A DNA stretch of 64,000 bases, taken from the NCBI RefSeq assembly GCF_020882245.1, contig NC_083598.1, positions 43,437,858-43,501,857 on the forward strand, written 5' to 3'. Source of the DNA: Rhopalosiphum padi (lineage: Eukaryota > Arthropoda > Insecta > Hemiptera > Aphididae). The notes under the pieces are model-generated. The model was not told the origin of the DNA. It did no database searches and worked only from the letters and a program-made list of their open reading frames with translations. Shown here piece after piece: positions 13,901-25,900 of this stretch (positions are counted from its first letter, which is position 1; every line of letters begins with the position of its first letter). The position numbers and the translations under genes were made by a program.

Positions 13901-15377
13901 CGTTTAATATGAAATGGTACCGCAATAGTACTAATAACTGCCGATTACTTAGATCGGGCTAAACATTTTTTTTAAAGAGATGAGTTAAAGAAGAGTTAAA
14001 TAATTGTCTGAAGAAAAATTCGTTTGAAATTATCGTCGGAACTATGTATATATAATTTTCGAACCACATCTTGTCGGGACGTCGGCTGTGGACCACCACA
14101 CAAACCGCGCTTAATATTAGACACCGCGCCATTTAATACGCACTCGCGGACGACACGGACTGGCCGACTGACGACGGAAATATCGCGGTTTACGGTAACC
14201 CGCTCGCGAGTTAACCACGTGAACATCGTGGACCGCAGTCGAGACGATTGTCGTGCATATAATCTACGGTATATCCGCAAACGAGCAATCGCAATATTTT
14301 CCGTTGGTCAGCGGTCGGTTAATCAATCAATGTGAAAAAAACGCGGTTGTCATCGATCTTATCCTCCGCGTCTTCTCAGTCGTATCGTTTGCGTCACCGT
14401 CTGGTGCATAAGGTGCGATTGTGCATTTGTACATCATAGGAGATTCATGAATATATATTGTGCATGGTTGTGAGACAAAACACATCACTGGCGTTGTTCG
14501 AAGATTTTGCAAATTTGACAAGGATTTACGTTCCTTCAAAATAAATCATCCCTAAATCTATTAAATTATTCGCGTAATCGTTAGATAATTGATTTTCTTG
14601 TTATAGAAATTTATAGAGATAATGGACTAAGAAATTAAATAATAAACGCGTAATTAAAGTATTTAAGTGAAGTGGTGATGAGAAGTGTTTAACACTGCAT
14701 TTGGCAATATGGAAACGATCTGTATATAATATCATATTATTATTGTATGAATTAAGTGTGACGTATTATGCGGAAGCACGGAATTTGATTTTTGATCGAC
14801 ACGGTATTTAATTAAAATTAACCCCCTCCCCCAAATCGGCCGACTCGACATCAGCAATATGTATTAATATGTGCACGGGGTTGTGTAATCTGTATCAGTA
14901 GATCGCCGGAGACAGCTCTTCGCGCCGCGCGTGTCACATGAGTTGCGTTTTATTTACACTAACATAATATTATTATACATACGACTGCACACACATTATA
15001 ATATAATGTACACAAGTACACCTGGTATATTATATATTATGCACATGCGTGTTCGAAATACGCGGATAATGATATTAATTATACATCACGCCAGGCACGT
15101 ACCTATAATGCATAAGTATAATGATAATGATTAATAACACCATATTATAATAACGACGACGCGAACGAATACATAAAAAAAAAAAATTATTGTTTTGAAC
15201 AACCCGACGCGTAACGACTCGCAGCGGTTTTCTTATATATGGGGGTATATTATAATATATACTGCGCTCGCGTTAGTGAGAAATAATTATCCTCGTGAAA
15301 GCATATCATAATATTATTATCATAATGTGTGCATTCTGCAGGAACGGAACGAAATTATTCCGTTTTTCGTTTATTAA

Positions 15378-15833
15378 CCCTTAACTACACGCGCTGGTGT
15401 ATTTTGTACACCAATATTTTTGTTTATCTTGTTCTATTTTAGTTTTTATTTGTTTTCAGTTATTCTCCTAATCTAACCTTTTCTTATCTAATATGTAATA
15501 GTTATTAATCCATTTCAGTCGTCATTTGATGTTTGTAGCCGCACAAACAAGCTCCGTATAAAATATTTTTGTATCGGTGAACGAAATACACCGCGCGAGT
15601 AAGATATTTTTGCTTTTATCAATTATAATATAGTAATAACAAAAATTTTTTTTATTCATTTTTTTTTTTATAATTAAATGTTAAACAATATTAAGTAGTA
15701 TTTTGTTCTTTTATTAGTAAATAAAGTCAAATATATATGCAATACGACATTGATTTCTGCGTAAAACAAATTGGTGTATAAAATACACCGCGCGTGCAAT
15801 TATTGAAAAAAAAATGGCGCGTGTAGCTAAGGG
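15378..15833. mobile_element. piggyBac-type MITE (456 bp) with TTAA target duplication
   Basis: The element is bounded by TTAA at 15374-15377 and 15834-15837. Terminal inverted repeats CCCTTAACTACACGCGCT (left) and the reverse complement of the right end, CCCTTAGCTACACGCGCC, agree at 16 of 18 bases. A second pair of near-palindromes, GGTGTATTTTGTACACC (15396-15412) and GGTGTATAAAATACACC (15773-15789), abuts the left TIR directly but sits about 26 bp inside the right TIR. This asymmetric TIR and internal-repeat spacing is typical of piggyBac ends. A third partial copy of the internal motif is at about 15583-15598. No transposase is encoded, so it needs one in trans. Confidence 0.88.
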
Positions 15834-16634
15834 TTAAACCGATGGCCGAGACGCATCCATCAATTTTATTATTATTATAATTACCTATACGTGGCGTACA
15901 GATAGGCGAGTGCGCGCAAAAAATGTTATTTATGTGGCAATAAAACGTACATAATATTATATACCCGTCTTCGGGAAATCAATTTCGTACCCGACTCGTA
16001 CACATTATATTATTTTATTCGCCGCGTGTACCGCACCTACGCATATTTTCTACGAGTTATATTTATTATTAATTTCGTCCGATCGGAAGCCGTCACGGTC
16101 CGTACGGAGACTCGAGCGGTACAACGATTTCCTCGATTGGCGTGCTCAAACGACGAACGCATCGCGTATAACGATTATGACGTTATATAACAGTCATCGT
16201 CTGTTTATACTCGAATTCGACTTACGCCGTTGGTGGTCGACGGTCGTGAAAATTCGTAGTACAATATTATGCGTATTAGTATACTCGTCACTTCTCGGCC
16301 CAAACGGTCTGATACGGTTTACCTGCGGGACGTGAGGACAAAAAGGCCACGAAAGTCGTCGTCGTACACGAACCCGTCGGTCTGCAGAGACCGCGCGCGA
16401 GAGAAACAAAACGCGGCGATTGCCTCGAAAGTCGCGGCAGCAAACCGTTAAGTCGTCCCAGTAGGCCGCCACTCGCGCGCGTCCATCGTACATTATATAT
16501 TATTATACACAGTGGTGTGTGTGTGTAGTGGCACGTCGATAATTCTCTCGGCGGAGGCTCTCCTGCACAGCCTCCGATGCAGTAAAAACAGTCGTATTAT
16601 ATATTATTATATTATATATACGGCTACTCGTACC

Positions 16635-16641
<7 letters not shown>

Positions 16642-16665
<24 letters not shown>
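16642..16665. repeat. (AC)12 microsatellite
   Basis: Twelve AC units without interruption, within a GC-richer upstream region. Confidence 0.9.
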
Positions 16666-17100
16666 GACGTACCTACCCATACACATAATGTATATCCGAT
16701 ATTCGTGTATGCCTATTATACGAGTATAAACATTCCCCGCGTATACACACACAGGCGCATTATATACATGTATATAATATTAAGGAAAGGCCGGTGGGGA
16801 GGAGATAAGGTGTTTCTCTCCATTCGGTTCTACCGTCACGGAGGCGGCGGCGGCCCGTGGTAGAGGTGAAAGAGAGTTCGAAGAAATACCCAAGGCGCAG
16901 GTATTATGTTATGTTCTCTTTCTCATTATTATTTTTATTCTTTTTTTTTTTTTTTATGTTTTATTTCTTGTTTGTTCAAAACCTGTTTTCGTACCCGGCT
17001 CTATAGGAGTCTGTGCGCCGCCGCCGTCCCCACCGTCCTCCCAACGCTGCTGCCCCCTCTGCAACATCACAGGACCGATTCTTACATCCACTCGCCGTAT

Positions 17101-17120
17101 ACACACACACACACACACAC
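17101..17120. repeat. (AC)10 microsatellite
   Basis: Ten AC units followed by an AT run. Confidence 0.9.
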
Positions 17121-18949
17121 ATATATATTTATATCATCGTGTGTACAGGTATATACGATGTGTACCTATATAGTATATACCTATGTATACGAGTCGGGTG
17201 ATCTGGTATACGTATGTGTGGCCCTGGACAGGTGTATATAATGGCAGATACGAAAAACATCGATGTCGTCTATAGTTACTGCCGCTGCCGTCTTCTCGCA
17301 GCACAACATCGATGTTTTCCGTCTGCGTTTAGGTATATTATATTATAGGTAGGTATATTGTTATTACACCACCGAACGTTCGTTTTCTTTTTTCGCGGTG
17401 GGAAGCTGATATTCCTTTTTTTTATGTATACACAAACACGTATAATAAGTCCGTTAATGCGCATTCCGAAAAGGTCGACAAATGCGGTCTCTTCCATCAC
17501 GGCAGACTTATTGGTACGTGCGTTGCGACCATGACGAAAAAACGAGAAACGATCGAACGAGGGGAAAAAAATCGGATCTTATGGTGCCGGCAGTCGAAGA
17601 GCGCCAAGACGATGGAAAAAAATTGGCACGGACAATCGAATCGGTCACAAAATTATTGCGCGCCAAATGTTCTCCGCGTGTCTGCAGTGCGCTTAACAAT
17701 ATATATTATATCATATCATTATACCCGTGACAATTATTATTATTATTATTAGTTATTACTATATAATATAATAATACGTTAGTACGAATACCGTAAAATG
17801 TATTATATCTACTGAACTCTGTAGGCTTTATAACTCAATTTTTTTATCGTGTGATCGCGGTGTTCGAATAAAATAAAATACTTAATGTAATATATTATAA
17901 TAGAAATGTCCGTTCGATAGTGTGTATACATAAGGTATTTCGGGTTTGGTACGGGTTAAAATACGCACTTGGAAGTGGATATTAGGTATCCGATTATATT
18001 ATGATTATAGAAAACATTTAAAATATATATAGGCGTAATAATATGTATTTCATTTCGTCGAATAACTCACACACAATAAATAGGCATACACCATAAAACA
18101 ACATATATTTCAATAGCGTTGTTTGAATTAACATTTAAATCGTTTTTTTAGTGTTCAAAATCGTTGTCGATTACTTTTTTATTTATGCCGTAATGCACCC
18201 CGTGTACATACACACACATATATATTATGGTATATATACACGCTCTTTTCATTCATAAACGTGGTTTATTTTATCTTAATATTTTTTTTTTAATACGATT
18301 ACTTATCTGTTTTACTTTAATAAATAAACAAAATTTATTTTTCAACATTCTTAACATTATATTCAATTAAAAAAAAAATGTAGAAGGTATAGAAGTGTAG
18401 ATTTCAATACAATATTATATACAATATTCATTCAATTGTATTCGTTGTCGACTTATAACGTGCAGAACACATACAATAACATAATATATATTATATATAA
18501 TATAATAATAGAGGACGTAATATTATTCAACACATTTTGTATATATTTATATAATATTATGTAGGAATATATTATTATGTATAATAAGTATATAATATAG
18601 TAATAATTCTTTTATGTCGCACAGTCTGATTCTATCTACCGATGGACGACGGACGGAAAATGACAAAAAAATTTATGAGAAAAATTATTATTATATAATA
18701 TAAATAATAAATTTAGATAAATGCATTTGAGCTTTCGCTATTTGTTGCACGGGGGTTTCTTGTTTAAATAAGTCCACTGACATAAATATGCGTTTGTCGA
18801 CTCATATTATACGTATCCATTTACAACGTATTATAATATAATATAATATATAGGTTTACTCTGTGTGTATAATAAATATATACGCTTTACCAAGCAACAG
18901 TGTATAATGTCGAAATAATACGTTATAACATAACATTTTAAAGATACTT

Positions 18950-19025
18950 ACACACACACATATGAAATATATATACATATATACATATATATATGTATAT
19001 ATATGTGTGTGTGTGTGTGTGTGTG
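18950..19025. repeat. (CA)n ... (TG)n mirror compound microsatellite
   Basis: A CA run, then alternating ATATAC/GTATAT, then a TG run of about 11 units. The two halves are complementary, so the stretch can fold into a hairpin. Confidence 0.85.
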
Positions 19026-22000
19026 CAATACGCATGAAAATAAAATAATTGGATAAATCTAATTTAAAAACCCGCCCTCATATAAATGGGTATATTGAGA
19101 AAAAAAATTGTATTTATACTTTGCATGTATATACTCGTAGACGCTACGAGACACATAGTTATAATATATAATATTATGATTTACGAATATAAATTTTATT
19201 ATAAGTGTTACCTATAACATTTATACTTTGATTGTGAACCACGAATTATCATAGGAAATAAAAAGTGTTTTAAAAGTGTTCTTAAATTTTTGTATATAAG
19301 AAACAAACATAAAATAGTAAACTTATTGCTCTAAAACATTTTTAAAAAAAAATTTTAATTCCTTGTATTTTCTAAGATATTGTCTAGTCTTGTCATTACA
19401 CACACACGACACGCATATATACATATTTATAAATATTTATATAATATTTCATATAAATTAAAAACTATGTAATATATGTACTAATATCATATTATCATTT
19501 ATATGCATATAATAATAGGTACACACTATTTTTTTGTTTGTACAATTTTGTCGTACCATATAAATATCGTATTGATGTTCGCTAGATAATTGATAAGAGA
19601 TATATTAACATCATGTAACCGTGGTGGACGATTAAACTTCAAACTTGCGAAGCCTATACTTCCTAAAGTTCGTCTGTAACCTGTAAGTACCTATCGTCTG
19701 TTTTTTTACACTTGGTATATATTTTAAATACTTGAGTACACGATGGTATAAGTTCTTGTTTTGATACATTTAAACTAGGAACATAGGTAAATTATATAAG
19801 ATTCGCATAAAATTATTTACAAATATTAGTTATATACGGTGAAAGAGTTTAGAATTGCATACATTATCTTTCAAAATTCAAATCATAATATTTCGCGATT
19901 GGACACGAATAATATTTAAAAGCATATATTTTATAACTCTTATACGTGTAATATGTAACGATTGTCTTTTATTAGATTTACATTACTCTATATATAATTC
20001 TAGTTATTATAAGTTCAACATTCTAGTTTTTTCATTTTTAAGAATCAAAAATATCGTCATACACCAGAAAAACATTAGATATCAATACACCCTATTTCAA
20101 ATGTAACCAAGAAATTGGTAATCCTAATTAAATTTGGACGGTGGAATACTTCCTCTCTAAAAAAACAAGACCAAAATTGTTGGCTAATTCCAAGTGACAA
20201 AAAATTTTGTTGGAAATCTGACAAAATGACGTCTTAATTGATAATCACCCCGACTGCGCTCTAAAAACACTTCATTATTTTTCATTATTAATATCAAATA
20301 TGTAACATAACGTCATCCAAAATAACGTTAAGGACTTACGTTACAGTATTTTCCTAAAACACTCTTCTTTTATAAATATATTCATTTTTCACTTTTATCC
20401 TTGTGTGTGTGTGCGTATGGTTTTGTATTTTTTATGAATTAATAGACAATATATAATACGATTTTAGATTCTGAGTGTATTAAATTTAAATCGATTGATG
20501 TTTTGCTACGTCAATAAAGATATATATAAATAATATATTTTAATTAAAACAAAGAAATAATCATAATATTATGAGTTAAGACGTTTAAATAGTATTAGAA
20601 TTAATACAAATTTATCTTTAATTTTAAAAGTCTTTGTGTAATAATTTGCTTTGACATGTAAACGTATTATAGTGTGCATCTACATAGGTTCGGATAAAAA
20701 AAAAATTTAGTTGAAATACTCTAAAAATTATATTTAAGTAATTTATTCAACAAATAACTGTTCAAGTAAAAGAATATATTATTACCTACTTATACGAGAA
20801 TTTATTATTATTCTCTATCTTTACTTATACATATATTCAAATTAAAATAAACATTTAATAACGTGTTCGATTATCCATAAATCCCGTTGATTCTTTACGT
20901 TCTTCCGTATCACAATTTTTTGAATGCCGAAAATTTACAAAATTTAGTATATACTTGAAATACGTATTGTTTAGCCTTATTAAGTGTTTTATAAATAAAT
21001 TGTCGCAGTTAAAATGATATAGATTTTTTTTTTTATTTTAAGTCGAAATATACAATCTATATCAGCTGACATAATAAGTATATATGATAACAAGAATTAT
21101 ATAGATCATAATTAATTATCTAAGTTATAAGTATGTACAATATTCATAAATTATTCTAGTTGACATTGTTGATTATTAATTTGATACAGTTTGACATTCT
21201 TTAGTAAACTTTTGGCGTATTTAGGTTTTCATATCCATTATTTGTATATTAAATACATATTTTGTATAACCATCATTCTGCCAATCGATCGTCGATAAAT
21301 GTTTTGCTTTATACGGACACGGGACAACATTACATTAATTATTGTTGATTTTATAAAAAAAAAATTTTGTCCTACATATCTTTGTATTATCCTATGTATA
21401 TACGAGGGTATCTGTGTATTATTTTCATTAAATTAATTAAATGTGTTACTTACTAGTTTTATATTTTCTCTGACATACTGAATTCAATTAGACAATTAAC
21501 TATATAACATAGTACTATAGCATTAAGTATTGGTTATAAATCATAGACTCGTGGATTACATTAAAAAAATATGGAAGTTGGCAAGTGGCATGCTCGAGGA
21601 GTGTTTTCTTCCTTATTGGTTTTCACATAGGTATATACTCTTATATTTTAATAATACCGTTTAAAATAAATTAACATTAAGTAGTAAAAGTAGTTATATG
21701 CAGTATATTAACACATTTATTTCAATATTAAAACAATTTACGGTTATTATCATGATTTAATGGAGGTGTATGATATTATATAGGTAACCAATAATCGCAT
21801 TGCACATATTATATATTATAATTTATAATGCGTATAATAAATATCATTGTAATTTAATATGATAACTTCAAACACTATTGTTTTCACATACAGTTTTTGT
21901 TGTAGTAAAATAAACGTACAACTCTGATTAGTTTTCATGATAATATAATTATCTCTAAATATGTGTTTATAGACATATTATGTCGTCGTAAACCGAATCG

Positions 22001-22716
22001 CGTGAAAGCTGTTATCTGTAAATGGGAATTTTTCGTTAAAAAAAATTACATAAAATCGCTTGTTATAATGTAACGTCCATACAATGAATATTGTACGTTT
22101 TTCGTATTTGTGTTTCGTTTACGCGTTCGTTATAATACATTAGCCTATACTGTCGCGACGGTCAACGGTCGCATTGGTATCCGAAACGGCGGCGGTATAT
22201 GGTAAGCCGTTAAGTGCTTTAACACAACACTGTGCAGTATATTACTATGCGCACTTGCTATACCTACAATGTGATTTCCGGAAAACAAAAATAAACGAAA
22301 AGAAACAAACCGAGAAAGTCGGTACGAATGACCTTGATTTTGATTAACCCCCGCGGCCGAGTAGCAGTAAAAATATAGCGAGCAACGCGGACCACAGATA
22401 TAATAACGAGACGACTCGGGATGGAAACGCGACGAGCTGGTACCTTATATACCTGCCTACCTATTGCCTATATAGTTGCACGTCCTGCCGCCTACCTTTT
22501 AGACACGCCATGTATCGATAGTTAGCGCCGCCGCCGGTGCTCGATAGTTGAAGAATCCTCCCGCGGTCGTCGGTCCGCCGCCGCCCCGAGCTCTCTCGCT
22601 GCCGCTGCAGTCCGTGTCCGTCCGCCGCGTTGTGCGATCGTGTCCGTCCGGCGTGCCAGTTCGTAATTTTTTTTTTTGCGTAATTTTTTGTGTAATTGTG
22701 TGCAAGTATTCTTGCG

Positions 22717-22758
22717 ATGAAGTCGGTGACTTCTCGTCAAGCTGAAAAGCAAACCTAA
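22717..22758 (+). other. uORF 1 in the myosin 5' leader (13 codons + stop)
   Basis: ATG at 22717 with G at -3 opens 13 codons ending in TAA at 22756-22758. It is upstream of the main start and could dampen its translation if the transcript starts before 22.7 kb. Confidence 0.4.
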
Positions 22759-22798
22759 CCTACGTAATTCGGACAAGTGACTTGTGGCACGAACCGCG

Positions 22799-22837
22799 AT
22801 GACTTGGCGACGAACGAAGACGGCTGCAGTTCCTTAG
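22799..22837 (+). other. uORF 2 in the myosin 5' leader (12 codons + stop)
   Basis: ATG at 22799 with G at -3 opens 12 codons ending in TAG at 22835-22837, in a different frame from the main ORF and 52 nt before the main ATG. The short spacing would allow reinitiation or leaky scanning. Confidence 0.45.
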
Positions 22838-22889
22838 AGAAACACACGCACCTACCTATACATTTACCACCGTGTCGGATTCGGGTGTG

Positions 22890-22980
22890 ATGGCCAGCGT
22901 GGGCCATTCTAAGGTGTTCATACTCGACAAATACTTCACGGAGCTACAAAAGTTCTGGGAGACGGAAATCAAGTTGCAAG
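22890..22980 (+). CDS. dachs: myosin XX exon 1 (start codon; residues 1-30)
   Basis: The ATG at 22890 has G at -3 and G at +4, and an in-frame TGA lies upstream at 22800-22802, so this is the likely start. It encodes an amphipathic, aromatic-rich helix (FILDKYFTELQKFWETE) and ends in phase 1 before GTAACG. The split codon joins exon 2 as Asp31, and the following Leu/Gln-rich helix continues naturally. An 11-kb intron follows, so an alternative upstream or intronic first exon is possible. Confidence 0.8.
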
Positions 22981-25900
22981 GTAACGATAATGTCGTGATA
23001 CGGTCGCATTGATCATGATATTATTGTTGTTATACTATGATTATTGTTGCAGTCATTGCCGCGAGTCTCCGCGCAATCTGATATAGTGTATTGTGTCGTT
23101 TAGATCATCAATCATATTATATTATATGCTAATATTATTCTTCTCGGCCGTGTAATGTATCTCGAAACGTATGTCTCGTACCCTAATACCTACGATTCGT
23201 GTCATCCACTCGTTATTGTCGAATAAATTAAATTAGCGTGTAAGTGGTTAGATGATTATTTTTATGTACACATGTTCCCATAAAAAATTGTAATGAAAAC
23301 ACATGTAAAAAAAAACCGTTATCCTTGAAAAAGAGACGAAATTATTAAAAACTACAACTACAGTATCATCATTTTCCCTGGCGGCGCGACAGGTGCCTTA
23401 ATTTGTATTTAAAAAACGAAAAGGGCACGTCATTGAAAATGATGTCTTAAATTATGTACGTTTGTCCCAACAATAAGGAATAAAGAGCGTGGTCTGACGT
23501 GTTCCAAGATAATAAACGCTACAGAACAAAACATCAATCAACGGAAACGATACAAAAACGGAGTTAGTTTTCAAACGATCACACATTTTCAACAAAACAT
23601 ACTTATAATTAACGAACGCACCTTCTAATAGTGGAAAATGATTTATTTTAGGCATATTAAAATAAAATATTTTGACAAAATAAGAAACTAAACCAAAATT
23701 AGATAAATGGTACATCATAAATGAGTTCTTTAAATATTAAATATTACTACTTTTATTGAATTCTATTTGATAGTATAATAATATTTACCATCTACCCATA
23801 TAAAAATAATATTGTCCATTTTATAATCCATTTTTGCAAAGATAGTAGATTTAATCATATTTGATATTTTTTCAGTTTATACATAAGATCATGTGGTATT
23901 CGCATTCCATACTTTTTTTTAATAATAATATAATATATTAAATTAACAAAATTTAAAAAAAGTAAAACATTTGAAATCTTTTTGTGCATTTAGTTCTGAA
24001 CAATTAAAACAAAATTAAGAATTTATCTACTCGCATTAATTTATATTTTATATTGCGTTTGTCCATTTAGGAACTCCCTAAAGTTCTACGTCAAATAAGA
24101 ACGTGGCGATTTCCCGAAACAAAATATACGAGTTCTGAAAAAAAAAAACGATTTTATCAATGGCATTATTTTATGGTTTATATTATATACATGTTTGTAT
24201 TTTGTAAGTAATATGTATATGTATATCATGCTACAATATTGTGTACTCCGTCGGTCCAGACGGCGGTTTCGTTCAAGGACAGGACCTTTACGAAGTCCGG
24301 TTTGGAGGGCACATATTATACGGGTCTTCTCCGGTCTATACGGTTTGCATCGTTGTCGTCTGCCGGATCTACACATTTGATATTTTGATTTTTTTTTTTC
24401 AACTCGATAAAATAAACGTTAAATTCGTGCTGATTTGCTAAGTGAACGTCGGTTTTCCTCTTCATTATAATATTATTATTATTATGCGCAATGTTGAATA
24501 ACTTCGAAGACTGACCGTATTTAGGCTACAAGTGCACGTATTACAATATTACATACATTTATATATATATAATATATTATTATATTGAGCCGAACCGCTC
24601 GTATAAATCACTCGATAAGGGCCTGAAGTGGCGGGTACACCGGTCGTCCGTCGGCTCCTTTGACTCGCGACGTCCCGTAACGCAGCACGAAACCCGACTT
24701 GCATGTGCGTGTGTGTTTGTATGCATGTTGTGTGTGGATCGATTATTAGTTTTTTTGTGTATATGTCCCACAGTTCTCAAGGTCCTACCCCGAACGATGG
24801 CTGACCATATAATATTATTTCATATTTATTTTTTTTCCTTCTCATCCGTCCTCGTATTTGATGCACGCCCACAACAATAGGACCCCAAAAATCCGACCGT
24901 ATTTTTATATACTATGACACCAAAGGTTCTTAAATACTAGTTTTATGACCGAAACTCTGACGTATATTATTACAGTTTCATTTCGTTTGTCAGAACATCT
25001 TAATTCTCTAGTGTGACTGTGCGAGTGTGTTAATGTATATGTCTACCGCACTGAGTGGTGGTGTCGTTTCTGTTTTGATACAATAATATTATTCAGGCAA
25101 TAATTATTGCTTTCGGTACAAATGTTAATCACACACGTTTATTTCGTCCTTCTGCAGTAAGGGGCAATAATACATATAATATGCACAAGGTAAAAAAAAT
25201 TATCATTTGTATTTAAATATACCTATCATAAGGGTTGATATGAAATGATCACCGTATATGTATTATTATTTTTTGGAATACAAGTAAAAAATGTAGTTTA
25301 TAAAACTTAGGGTTAGGACCATTAATTTTTAATTAGGTAAATGTTATTTTACTGTATGCTATACATTTTCACAACCTCTACTACTAATTAAAAGTAACAA
25401 AATGTGGGAAACATCTTTGTTCGTTTTTGAAATTAATTTTCATTACAATTATAGGGTATACACTGAAAAAATCGTACATTCAAGTAAGGACTACTTACAA
25501 TGTTCATAATAACATAAAAAATAATAATGCTAAAAATGTATCATACCATTGGTTTATTGTCGGTCTCGTTTTGCCACTTGTTCCGCCATTGTTAAAGAAG
25601 GGAAGGACTGAAGTTTATTTAAATATTTTCAACAATACTACGTAATAATTAATTTTAATATTTCCGGTTTGCGGCATTTTTGGGTCTTCCATTAACTATT
25701 ACTTTTACTTCCGACATCTGGAATCGGTAGTTACTCATAAACACTTGATCCTCATCGGTTGTAAATTGTATTATAGTTTTTCTAATATGGACGCGCGACG
25801 TGTTAGAATTTCATATCTTGACGTCATTACGACAACGCGCGTTCGAAATGTAGATACAATTGTAATATTTAGAACACAACATTATTTATGCGGCGTCACA

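Larger units (their letters stand above)
1..15373. other. Intergenic/upstream AT-rich DNA, no gene seen
   Basis: Only short chance ORFs are present, with low-complexity or Tyr/Ile-rich translations. The contents I can name are microsatellites, a 30-bp palindrome and two GC/CpG-richer islands (about 9.44-9.66 kb and 14.05-14.34 kb). No splice-linked coding exons, tRNA or rRNA were recognised. Confidence 0.6.
15838..22129. other. Intergenic/upstream DNA, no gene seen
   Basis: A GC/CpG-richer zone at about 16.08-17.66 kb holds overlapping ORFs on both strands with no recognisable protein. The rest is AT-rich with microsatellites. It could contain distal regulatory sequence or a noncoding 5' exon of the downstream myosin gene; the sequence does not decide this. 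Confidence 0.5.
22130..22889 (+). promoter_or_regulatory. dachs: CpG-rich promoter and 5' leader of the myosin gene
   Basis: GC and CpG content rise sharply here compared with tens of kb of AT-rich flank, and the stretch runs into the start codon at 22890. A palindromic TATCGATA (22513-22520) matches the DREF/DRE core known from insect housekeeping and growth promoters. No TATA box is obvious just upstream of a defined start, so dispersed initiation is likely. The transcription start cannot be fixed from sequence alone and probably lies in 22.5-22.7 kb. Confidence 0.55.

Noticed and set aside
13996..14335. Overlapping sense and antisense ORFs at 14 kb
   Set aside because: Long frames on both strands are explained by higher GC and fewer stops; no recognisable protein.
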